Source: Rhodoferax antarcticus ANT.BR (GTDB taxonomy: Bacteria; Pseudomonadota; Gammaproteobacteria; Burkholderiales; Burkholderiaceae_C). Taken from it: a DNA stretch of 64,000 nucleotides. The notes beneath the pieces are model-generated. The model did no database searches. It saw nothing but the letters and a program-made list of their open reading frames with translations, and was not told the origin of the DNA. Position numbers and translations under genes: made by a program. Shown in pieces: positions 16,288 through 22,779 of the stretch; positions within the stretch are counted from its first letter, which is position 1, and each line of letters starts with the position of its first letter. The stretch spans positions 1 through 64,000 of the forward strand of contig NZ_MSYM01000016.1 in NCBI RefSeq assembly GCF_001938565.1, read 5' to 3'.

Positions 16288-17334
16288 TCAGAACAGCTCT
16301 TTTTCTGCCTCCAGATACGCCAGGCTGGTGTATTTGCCGATGTTTGAGTCGAATCCCAGCATGGTTTTAGCGCGGCTGGCCACGCGCGGGTCGGTCAGTA
16401 CCATGACTCTGGCTTGAGCCTCGGTTTTGCCGTCCTTGACAGCTTGCACACACGGCTCCCAGATGCCTGCGAGGAATTTGCCGTAAGTTTCCATCAGGTC
16501 GTGGCTTGCCTTGCCGTGGCCTGGCAGCAACAGCTGGTCACCCGTGGCGGCTGCCAGTTCCTTGAAATAGTGGAAGGTTCCGGGGTACGAGCCGTCGTCA
16601 ATGTTGGCAATGCGGTTGGCCATGACGATGTCGCCCATGGCGGTCACCTTGTCTTGCACCACCTGCACACACAGGTCAGACGGCGTGTGCGCTGTTCCAT
16701 AGAAATGCATCTTCAGAGTGACGTCGCCAAACTGCAGCGTCTGGCCGTGCGTCACCAACTGGTTAGGCGGCACCACCTTGGTACCGGCCGAGGCCTGATT
16801 GGTCCAGCGCTCCATCAGGCTGCGCCAGGTGCTGCCCTCGTAGCCTTTGATCTGCTCGGTGGTTCCGGCCAGCGCATAAATGGGCAGAAGCTCGCCATAG
16901 GCTTGCGCAAACGCGTGGTTGCCCAGCCAATGGTCCCCGTGGTAGTGGCTGTTGAAAACTGCAACCACCGGTTGAGAGGTGACTTTTTTGATCATGCGAA
17001 TCGCCATTTGGCCGATTTGCAGCGAGCTACCCGAGTCCAGCACCACCACGCCAGCGCTGGTGACGACAAAGCTCACGTTGGACATCATGCCCTTGTTCTC
17101 CGGGGTGGGAAAACCGTCTGCGGCATAGATCGTCCAGACGTGATCGGACAGTTGTTGCGGCGCAATGTCGGGCACCGGCCCGCCAATGATGAAGTCGCCC
17201 AACTGGACAGCGAACAATTGGGCCTCTGGCCAAAGTGCCAGTGCGCTCGCGCCCAGCGCCAGCCCGGAGCCAATGAGGGTGCGGCGGCTGACCAGGGTGG
17301 GCGGCGCTGCCGCGTCATGCGTTGGATGTGTCAT
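16288..17334 (-). CDS. Tat-exported metallo-beta-lactamase-fold hydrolase
   Basis: A 348-residue MBL-fold protein with a twin-arginine signal (SRRTLIGSGLALGASALAL). Metal ligands are in place: NSHYHGDHWLGN (HxHxDH), the later His in GTAHTPSD, Asp in AMGDIVMANR, and His in LLPGHGK. The order fits the glyoxalase-II-like MBL group, so a dinuclear metal site is expected. The substrate is unknown; nearby genes suggest a sulfur compound, but related exported MBL proteins also occur with quinoprotein dehydrogenases. The start has AAGGAG upstream. Confidence 0.88.
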   Translation of the reverse strand: MTHPTHDAAAPPTLVSRRTLIGSGLALGASALALWPEAQLFAVQLGDFIIGGPVPDIAPQQLSDHVWTIYAADGFPTPENKGMMSNVSFVVTSAGVVVLDSGSSLQIGQMAIRMIKKVTSQPVVAVFNSHYHGDHWLGNHAFAQAYGELLPIYALAGTTEQIKGYEGSTWRSLMERWTNQASAGTKVVPPNQLVTHGQTLQFGDVTLKMHFYGTAHTPSDLCVQVVQDKVTAMGDIVMANRIANIDDGSYPGTFHYFKELAAATGDQLLLPGHGKASHDLMETYGKFLAGIWEPCVQAVKDGKTEAQARVMVLTDPRVASRAKTMLGFDSNIGKYTSLAYLEAEKELF

Positions 17335-17393
17335 AGCAGTGTCTCCTTATATTTAGCAAGACTGTAAACGATAGACCTCCGGAGTGCCTGCCC

Positions 17394-17411
17394 GCGTCGC
17401 GTCGCGTCGCC
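17394..17411. repeat. Short GCGTC tandem repeat
   Basis: Three and a half units of the 5-mer GCGTC lie in the intergenic region between the divergent MBL and methyltransferase genes. Such runs can vary in length between strains. Confidence 0.6.
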
Positions 17412-17454
17412 TAAAATTTTCATCCCGCCCCTGGCTGACCGAGCTCACTGCAAC

Positions 17455-18054
17455 ATGAATTTTTGGGATCAACGCTTTTCTGAGCCTGGCTTCAAATACG
17501 GCACCGAGCCAAATGCTTTTGTGCAACTACAGGCTGCCCACTTGACGCGGGGTAGCCGCGTGTTGTTGCCGGGGGACGGCGAGGGGCGAAACGGCGTATG
17601 GCTGGCGCAGCAGGGGCACCATGTCACCTCGGTCGATTCGTCGGCGGTGGGCCTGAAAAAAGCTAGCGAACTGGCGGCACAGCGCGGCGTGGCACTGACC
17701 ACCGCATTGGAAGACCTGGCGCTCTGGGAGCCAGAGCCGGGCAGTTTTGATGCGGTGATGATCATCTTTACCCACCTGCCGGAGAGTTTTCGCCGCGACG
17801 CGCATCGCCGTTTGGGGCAAGGGCTCAAGCCGGGTGGGCGCTTAGTGGTCGAAGGGTTCCATCCGCAACAGCTGACCCATAGCAGCGGTGGCCCTAAAGA
17901 TGTCACCATGCTTTACAGCGCCGAGCAGTTGAGCGACGACTTTGCCGCGTTGCTCGCGCCGGAGCACGTCTGGCACGGCGAGGTCTCACTGTCCGAAGGC
18001 CCGGGCCATCAAGGGCTTGCTGTCGTGACGCGCTGGACAGGCCGGAAGTTGTAA
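17455..18054 (+). CDS. SAM-dependent methyltransferase (class I, TehB/TPMT-like)
   Basis: A 199-residue class I methyltransferase. Motif I reads RVLLPGDGEGRNGVWLA (near residues 35-51), followed by acidic HHVTSVDSS, where SAM ribose would bind, and FDAVMIIFTHLP as motif IV. The short form without extra domains fits the TehB/thiopurine-methyltransferase-like group, which methylates small molecules including chalcogen anions. It is divergent from the MBL gene. A role in methylating thiols or toxic oxyanions is possible but unproven. Confidence 0.85.
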   Translation: MNFWDQRFSEPGFKYGTEPNAFVQLQAAHLTRGSRVLLPGDGEGRNGVWLAQQGHHVTSVDSSAVGLKKASELAAQRGVALTTALEDLALWEPEPGSFDAVMIIFTHLPESFRRDAHRRLGQGLKPGGRLVVEGFHPQQLTHSSGGPKDVTMLYSAEQLSDDFAALLAPEHVWHGEVSLSEGPGHQGLAVVTRWTGRKL

Positions 18055-18063
18055 GGAAAAGGC

Positions 18064-18106
18064 GCCTATAACCCTTATATTTAAAGGGCTAGTAGCTACT
18101 AAAAAA
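18064..18106 (+). repeat. CTAG-type repeat
   Basis: GCCTATAACCCTTATATTTA then AAGGGCTAGTAGCTACTAAA lies between the convergent methyltransferase and DUF3309 genes. It has the same layout as the other copies. Confidence 0.85.
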
Positions 18107-18148
18107 ATAGTAACTTTCGGCTGACGGGACAGTCGGCCGCTGTCAGCG

Positions 18149-18307
18149 TCAGATTCGTCCCATCACCAGCAAGATGATCAGAATCAACACGATCAGTCCT
18201 ATGCCACCGCTGGGTCCGTAACCCCAGTTGCGGCTGTGCGGCCAGCTGGGTACGACGCCAATCAGGATCAGGATCAGTACGATAAGGAGGATGGTGCCAA
18301 GGCTCAT
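18149..18307 (-). CDS. DUF3309 small membrane protein
   Basis: A 52-residue protein, ATG at 18305-18307, with AAAGGA upstream. It begins MSLGTILLIVLILILIG and ends in a second hydrophobic stretch with a short GRI tail. The two helices flank the conserved loop PSWPHSRNWGYGPSGG, which marks the DUF3309 family. Such proteins are widespread in proteobacteria, often near stress genes; their role is unknown. It lies 14 bp after the ferritin-like gene on the same strand, so the two are probably co-transcribed. Confidence 0.88.
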   Translation of the reverse strand: MSLGTILLIVLILILIGVVPSWPHSRNWGYGPSGGIGLIVLILIILLVMGRI

Positions 18308-18321
18308 GATGTTTCCTTTGG

Positions 18322-18879
18322 TTAGTGGGCAGTTACGGGGGGTGTTGGCAGGTGTTGTAGCAGGTCTGCCAGATCGTCAGCGTGCTCTTCTTCCATGGCC
18401 AAAATCGACTCCAGCAGGCACCGGGTGGTCGGGTCCTTGTCACCCAGAGAGGCAATGCCGTGTCGGTAGCTGTCGATGGCAATGCGCTCGGCAATCAGGT
18501 CTTCGCGGATCATGTCGGCTAGGTCGTTACCCGGCGCATAGTCGGCGTGGCTGCGGCTCAGCAGGGTGCTTGGTGAAAAATCAGGCTCGCCGCCCAGTTG
18601 CGCGATCCGCGTGGCAAGCAGGTCGGCATGGCCTAGCTCTTCATTGGCGTGCGCCAGAAACTCGGCAGCTACCGCTTGTGAATGGATACCGCGTGCCATG
18701 AAGTGGTGGCGGCGATAGCGCAGCACACACACCAGTTCAGTGGCCAACGAGTCGTTGAGCATTTTTAGCACGGCAGGCAGATCAGCTGAATAGCCAACCG
18801 TGATGGCACCTTTTTCGATGTGCTCACGGGCGTCCCGGCGTACGGCTTGAAGGTCGAAGGGTCTGATAGTTTGAGTCAT
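18322..18879 (-). CDS. Ferritin-like (bacterioferritin-type) protein
   Basis: A 185-residue four-helix ferritin-like protein. The start is the ATG at 18877-18879, with AAGGA upstream; the open frame continues to 19125 but the extra part has no protein-like features. Helix motifs that could form a di-iron site are SLATELVCVLRYRRHHF, HANEELGHADLLATRI, EDLIAERIAIDSYRH and AMEEEHADDL, giving two Glu and ExxH pairs as in bacterioferritins. It may store iron, act as ferroxidase or protect against oxidants. It is followed by the DUF3309 gene. A Dps-like protein is the alternative. Confidence 0.88.
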   Translation of the reverse strand: MTQTIRPFDLQAVRRDAREHIEKGAITVGYSADLPAVLKMLNDSLATELVCVLRYRRHHFMARGIHSQAVAAEFLAHANEELGHADLLATRIAQLGGEPDFSPSTLLSRSHADYAPGNDLADMIREDLIAERIAIDSYRHGIASLGDKDPTTRCLLESILAMEEEHADDLADLLQHLPTPPVTAH

Positions 18880-19211
18880 GGTGTCCTTGGGTGTTTGGAT
18901 GAACGTAGCCTCATGATGGCGCACGGTACGCGCGTCGTCTGTTCGTTGTCGCACCCTCAGACGCCGATACTGGCGCTCAATGCAGCGGTGGCGGCTGCTG
19001 CGTGCGCGCGCTTGCATGGCTCGGTAACTAAACGGTTGAGCGGTGCCGTAGGTCACCTCTTGGTTTGGTGAGATCACCCGTGCCGCAAGCACCGACACTC
19101 TGGTGAACGCTGTCAAGGTGTTCATGATGCGCCAGTAGCATCAACATAAATTTATAAAAAATAGGCCTCTAGCCCTTATAGACAAAGCGCTAATAGCTAT
19201 ATTTAATATAG
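18880..19211. other. Gene-free stretch upstream of the ferritin-like gene
   Basis: The minus strand stays open to 19125 but shows no recognisable domain and an arginine-rich composition unlike its neighbours. The only structure I see is the CTAG-type repeat near 19163-19204. The promoter of the ferritin-like gene should lie here; I cannot place it. Confidence 0.6.
19163..19204 (+). repeat. CTAG-type repeat
   Basis: GGCCTCTAGCCCTTATAGAC followed by AAAGCGCTAATAGCTATATT lies just downstream of the sigma-54 activator gene. Confidence 0.88.
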
Positions 19212-20630
19212 CTAACGGAGGCTATCAGACTGGACGGCTTTGAGCTTTCGGTATAGCGAGCGCTCGCTGATGCCCAGTTGTGCAGCCAGTTCGGCCCGGC
19301 TCCCCGGGTGCGCGTTGACCATGTCTTGCAAGGCCGCGCGTTCCACCAATTTCAGTGCGCCGGGCGATGCCACCGGCGCCACCGTGTTGATACCTGGCAA
19401 GCCAACCTGCGGCGTGGCCATAGCACCGGGCAGGGGTGCTGGCCAGAACGGGCGTCGGCCTGAAAGCAGCGCCTCTTGCACATGCGACACCTCCAGCACA
19501 TCACCATCACACAGCAGGGTAGAGCGCTCTAGCAAGTTGCGCAATTCGCGCACATTGCCCGGGTAGTTCTGGATGTTGAGCAGCTGTAGCGCGCTATCGC
19601 TGATCTTGAGCTTGCGCGGTCCGGCCACCCGCTGCAACAAGGCCAGGGTCAGCGGGGCAATGTCGTCGCGACGTTCGCGCAGGGCTGGCAGATGAATGGG
19701 GAAGGTGCTCAGCCGGTAATACAAATCCTCACGAAACTTGCCCTGGGCCACCATCTCGTCCAGATTCCGGTGCGTGGCGGACACCACCCGGATATCTGCA
19801 TGGCGTTGTTCGGAGCTGCCCACGCGCCGGTAAGTGCCCGTCTCCAGCAGGCGCAACAACTTGACCTGCATGCTCAATGGAATGTCGCCCACTTCGTCGA
19901 GAAACAAGGTGCCACCGCTGGCAGCTTCGACTAGGCCACTGCGCGCGGCATTGGCGCCGGTAAAGGCACCGCGCTCATGGCCAAAAAGTTCAGACTCAAA
20001 CAGGTTTTCCGGCAGACTGGAGCAGTCCACCGGCACCAGGGCGCGGGCGGCGCGCGGGCTGGCTTCGTGCACCGCCCGCGCGACCAGCTCTTTGCCAGTG
20101 CCGGACTCGCCCAGCAGCAGCACGGTGGCCATCGACGGCGCCACCCGCGCCACCATTGACAGCATGTGCTGAAAAGCGGTAGAGCGGCCAATCAGTCCTT
20201 GCCCCTTGGATTGATCCTCGGTGGCCCGCAGGGTTTCCATTTTTTCAATGAAGAAGACTTGCTCTCCTTCGGCGTTGAGCAATGGCGCGAGTTCGATGTT
20301 CACATATTCCTCACCTTTGGCCGTGTGGTGTAGGTGCAGCACGCGCTCGCGCTGGCCCGATTCGCGCGCCTTCATTAGCGGGCAGGATTCACCCGACTGG
20401 TCACACGGCACGCTGAAGTGGTGCGACACCTCAAAACAGGTGCGCCCCACCACGCCACGATCCGGGCTGAACTGGCGCAGATACGCGGCATTGGCCGCCA
20501 GGATGCGGTACTGGTTGTCAAACAGAATGTGAGGTTCTGGAAGCCCTTCCAGAAAAGACATGAGCTCGGGCAGCGGTTTCATCAGTTGGGGTGCTTTAAA
20601 GGGGTCGGTTTGGCGCAAAGTGTATGCCAA
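19212..20630 (-). CDS. fisR: FisR-like sigma-54-dependent activator with three-Cys sensor
   Basis: A 472-residue bacterial enhancer-binding protein. Residues 1-135 form a PAS-like sensor with Cys65, Cys76 and Cys83 ([10 protein letters not shown] to ESCPL). This C-x10-C-x6-C spacing is the same as Cys53/Cys64/Cys71 of FisR from Cupriavidus, where polysulfide modifies the cysteines and raises ATPase activity. The AAA+ domain follows: Walker A GESGTGKE, sigma-54 contact loop GAFTGA, Walker [12 protein letters not shown], arginine finger region and [12 protein letters not shown] Fis-type helix-turn-helix ends the protein ([17 protein letters not shown]). It is divergent from the Rieske operon. 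Polysulfide sensing is inferred from the cysteines. Confidence 0.9.
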   Translation of the reverse strand: MAYTLRQTDPFKAPQLMKPLPELMSFLEGLPEPHILFDNQYRILAANAAYLRQFSPDRGVVGRTCFEVSHHFSVPCDQSGESCPLMKARESGQRERVLHLHHTAKGEEYVNIELAPLLNAEGEQVFFIEKMETLRATEDQSKGQGLIGRSTAFQHMLSMVARVAPSMATVLLLGESGTGKELVARAVHEASPRAARALVPVDCSSLPENLFESELFGHERGAFTGANAARSGLVEAASGGTLFLDEVGDIPLSMQVKLLRLLETGTYRRVGSSEQRHADIRVVSATHRNLDEMVAQGKFREDLYYRLSTFPIHLPALRERRDDIAPLTLALLQRVAGPRKLKISDSALQLLNIQNYPGNVRELRNLLERSTLLCDGDVLEVSHVQEALLSGRRPFWPAPLPGAMATPQVGLPGINTVAPVASPGALKLVERAALQDMVNAHPGSRAELAAQLGISERSLYRKLKAVQSDSLR

Positions 20631-20646
20631 AGGCTTGTCAGTGTGC

Positions 20647-20660
20647 CAAATTTGACAGTT
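20647..20660. promoter_or_regulatory. Candidate upstream activator site 2 (FisR-type)
   Basis: CAAATTTGACAGTT contains TGACAGT at 20653-20659, 86 bp upstream of the -24 GG at 20742. Its reverse complement shares ACTGTCAAA with site 1. It lies just before the divergent activator gene, so it may also serve autoregulation. Confidence 0.55.
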
Positions 20661-20740
20661 TCAACCTTACGGTTAATGCTGATGACTCTCAACAAGTTTC
20701 CATGCCGTTGAAAACAAACATCTTTTTACGAATTTCAGTG

Positions 20741-20756
20741 TGGCACGATTATTGAT
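20741..20756 (+). promoter_or_regulatory. Sigma-54 promoter 2 (Rieske/hemoglobin operon)
   Basis: TGGCACGATTATTGAT has the same TGGCACG-N4-TTGAT form as promoter 1. It lies 66 nt before the ATG at 20823. Confidence 0.75.
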
Positions 20757-20822
20757 GCTCATGAAGGCATTACCGTTACGCCGCTGTTGTGACGGATGTG
20801 TTTTGAACTTTAGGAGGATGTC

Positions 20823-21449
20823 ATGTCTATTACCCCCACTTTTGATGCTTTGGCCGCCAATGCCAGTGATCATGATGCCGAGCGCCGCAATATGCTGTTA
20901 CTAACCGTTGCTGTGGGTGGCGTTGCCACGGCCGCTGTTGCGGTGCCGTTTGTGACCAGTTTTGCGCCCAGCCAGCGGGCGCTGGCCTCAGGCGCTGCGG
21001 TAGAGGCCGATATTTCCGACATTCTTCCCGGTAGCATGAAAATTGTGGAGTGGCGTGGTAAACCGGTTTGGCTTGTGCGTCATACGCCCGAAGTGCTGGC
21101 TGATTTACCGACTTTGGACAGCCAACTGGTTGACCCGCAGTCCAAGGTAACCAGTCAGCAGCCGACCTACGCGCAAAACCCGACGCGCTCTATCAAGCCC
21201 GAGTTTTTGGTCGCGATTGGTATTTGCACCCATCTGGGTTGCTCGCCAAGCGCGGTGCCCAAAGGCAGCGCCAACCCTGGCGTGGGCGATGGCTGGAAAG
21301 GTGGCTTTTTCTGCCCCTGCCACGGCTCAACTTTTGACTCTGCCGGACGGGTTTTCAAGAATAAGCCGGCGCCCACCAATCTGGAAATCCCACCCCACAA
21401 ATACTTGTCCGACGGCCGTGTGCTGATTGGTGAAGACAGCACCGCCTGA
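20823..21449 (+). CDS. Stand-alone Rieske iron-sulfur protein (PetA-like)
   Basis: A 208-residue Rieske protein like the iron-sulfur subunit of the bc1 complex. An N-terminal ERRNMLLLTVAVGGVATAAV gives a twin-arginine-type membrane anchor. The [2Fe-2S] cluster motifs are CTHLGC (Cys135, His137, Cys140) and CPCHGS (Cys164, His167), followed by a PAPTNLEIPP strand typical of PetA. No petB or petC is nearby, so this is probably a second copy swapped into the bc1 complex, or used with another complex, when the sigma-54 promoter fires. GGAGG precedes the start. The hemoglobin gene follows after 60 bp. Confidence 0.93.
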   Translation: MSITPTFDALAANASDHDAERRNMLLLTVAVGGVATAAVAVPFVTSFAPSQRALASGAAVEADISDILPGSMKIVEWRGKPVWLVRHTPEVLADLPTLDSQLVDPQSKVTSQQPTYAQNPTRSIKPEFLVAIGICTHLGCSPSAVPKGSANPGVGDGWKGGFFCPCHGSTFDSAGRVFKNKPAPTNLEIPPHKYLSDGRVLIGEDSTA

Positions 21450-21509
21450 TCCAGCGCGACGCTTAAGGCACACTGCGCCAGGCCGGCAAGGCTGTAATGG
21501 GGGAAAGAC

Positions 21510-21941
21510 ATGCAAGCAGCAAGCAATTTGACGCCCTACGAGGCGATTGGTGGCGAAGCGGGTATCCAGCAACTGGTCCACCGCTTCTATGCCCTGATGG
21601 ACGAACTCCCTGAGGCTTATACGGTTCGGAAAATGCATCCGGAAAGCTTGGCGGGAAGTGCTGAAAGCCTGTTTGAGTTTCTCTCCGGATGGCTTGGGGG
21701 TCCGCCGTTGTATGCCAACAAGAAAGGCCACCCGCGCCTGCGCATGCGTCATGCGCCTTATGCGGTGGACCAGGTGGTGCGCAACGAGTGGATGCAATGC
21801 ATGACGCAGGCGATCGAAGAGCAGGTGTCCGACCCACCATTTCGCACCTGGCTGCTGGCCAGCTTTGCCCAGATGGCGAGCCACATGATCAACACCGAGT
21901 CGGCCCCGCCCTGCCATTTTGGTATGCCAGCGTCTGCCTAG
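21510..21941 (+). CDS. Group II truncated hemoglobin
   Basis: A 143-residue globin of the truncated group II type. The proximal His is residue 81 in RMRHAPYAV, with Trp94 (G8) in RNEWMQCM, as in TrHbO. Phe26 and Tyr27 lie in helix B (HRFYALMDELP). Such proteins bind oxygen, nitric oxide or sulfide. In the same operon as a Rieske protein under a FisR-type promoter, it could protect respiration from sulfide or NO, or supply oxygen to the oxidase. This is inference; the fold assignment is firm. The gene lies 60 bp after the Rieske stop with no terminator between. Confidence 0.92.
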   Translation: MQAASNLTPYEAIGGEAGIQQLVHRFYALMDELPEAYTVRKMHPESLAGSAESLFEFLSGWLGGPPLYANKKGHPRLRMRHAPYAVDQVVRNEWMQCMTQAIEEQVSDPPFRTWLLASFAQMASHMINTESAPPCHFGMPASA

Positions 21942-21943
21942 AC

Positions 21944-21950
21944 TGACAGT
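21944..21950. promoter_or_regulatory. Candidate upstream activator site 3 (FisR-type)
   Basis: TGACAGT, 86 bp upstream of the -24 GG at 22033, in the context GACTGACAGTTTGACGC. It matches the core and spacing of sites 1 and 2. It lies just after the hemoglobin stop. Confidence 0.5.
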
Positions 21951-21999
21951 TTGACGCTGCCTGCCCTGCCTCGTGCGGCGGCGAAACTTGTAAGTCATT

Positions 22000-22019
22000 G
22001 ATTTGATTGAAGTCAAATC
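22000..22019. promoter_or_regulatory. Inverted repeat overlapping an FNR-like box
   Basis: GATTTGA-N6-TCAAATC is a perfect inverted repeat. Inside it, TTGATTGAAGTCAA (22003-22016) matches the FNR/ANR consensus at 9 of 10 bases. It ends just upstream of the sigma-54 -24 element, so it could modulate the promoter by oxygen, or contact an accessory protein. Confidence 0.5.
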
Positions 22020-22031
22020 CGGTGCGAGGGC

Positions 22032-22047
22032 TGGCATGTTTCTTGAT
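22032..22047 (+). promoter_or_regulatory. Sigma-54 promoter 3 (MBL/ccoG operon)
   Basis: TGGCATGTTTCTTGAT repeats the TGGCAYG-N4-TTGAT pattern of promoters 1 and 2. It lies 75 nt before the ATG at 22123. Confidence 0.72.
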
Positions 22048-22122
22048 CTATATCTAGAAGATCAGAGAAACCTGTCATGACAACGCGCCCTACCAACCCC
22101 CCTGTTAGTCGTTCCTGCCAAG

Positions 22123-22779
22123 ATGCCTGAGATGTACTTTCGTATCCTGAACGACGAAAAAAGTGGAGAACTCACCTATCTGCTGGCAGACTTGTCCAGC
22201 CGCGAGGCGGTGTTGATTGACCCTCACGGCCGAGATTTGCCGGTGCTGACCGCCCTGTTGGATGAACGCGATCTGTGCTTGCGCTGGGTGCTGCGCACCC
22301 ATCATCATGACGATATTCAACCCGCCGAGCCAGGATTGCTTGCGCGCTTGGCTGCGCCCCTTATTCAGGGTCAGTCCAGCGTCGGCTTGGCCGTCAGCGA
22401 TGGTACTGTTCTGCCATTCGGCGCTGAACGCATCCATGTGGTCGTCACGCCGGGCCACACCGCTGCCTGTCTGAGTTTTGCCTGGCGTGACCGGTTTTTT
22501 TGTGGTGGTTTGCTGGCCGTCACAGCCTGTCCGCACCAGCCGCGCCCGCTGGCCCCAGAGGCCTTGTGGGACAGCGTGACACGGAAAGTTTTTACACTAC
22601 CCGACGAAACGTTGTTGTTTGCTGGGCATGAACAACGCGCCCGTGCTGTCAGCACGGTGCTTGAGCAGCGGCGCTGGCATCCGTTTTTTGCCGGCCAGAC
22701 CCGCGACGAGTTTCTCGCACACATGGCTGCGTTGTCTGAGCGCCGTGTGCTCGCCCCAATTTTGAGGAATGACGAATGA
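22123..22779 (+). CDS. Degenerate persulfide dioxygenase-like (ETHE1-like) protein
   Basis: A 218-residue MBL-fold protein aligning by eye with ETHE1-type persulfide dioxygenases along its length, including the tail FTLPDETLLFAGHEQRA and VSTVLEQRRWHP. The metal site is eroded. The first motif reads THHHDDIQ (residues 59-66) instead of THxHADH. His112 in TPGHTAAC is kept, but the Asp ligand in the usual GDALL is Gly in CGGLL (near 128), and the substrate Arg loop is altered. It may have lost dioxygenase activity and act as a sulfur-binding or regulatory protein. It overlaps ccoG by ATGA. The start at 22123 is uncertain; 22132 is an alternative. Confidence 0.75.
   Translation: MPEMYFRILNDEKSGELTYLLADLSSREAVLIDPHGRDLPVLTALLDERDLCLRWVLRTHHHDDIQPAEPGLLARLAAPLIQGQSSVGLAVSDGTVLPFGAERIHVVVTPGHTAACLSFAWRDRFFCGGLLAVTACPHQPRPLAPEALWDSVTRKVFTLPDETLLFAGHEQRARAVSTVLEQRRWHPFFAGQTRDEFLAHMAALSERRVLAPILRNDE

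Noticed and set aside
18880..19125. N-terminal extension of the ferritin-like protein
   Set aside because: The extra 82 codons are Arg-rich with no fold; AAGGA precedes the internal ATG at 18879.
20641..20670. Sigma-54 promoter on the minus strand for the activator gene
   Set aside because: TTTGGCACACTGACAAGC has a good -24 but the -12 GC is displaced by one base.
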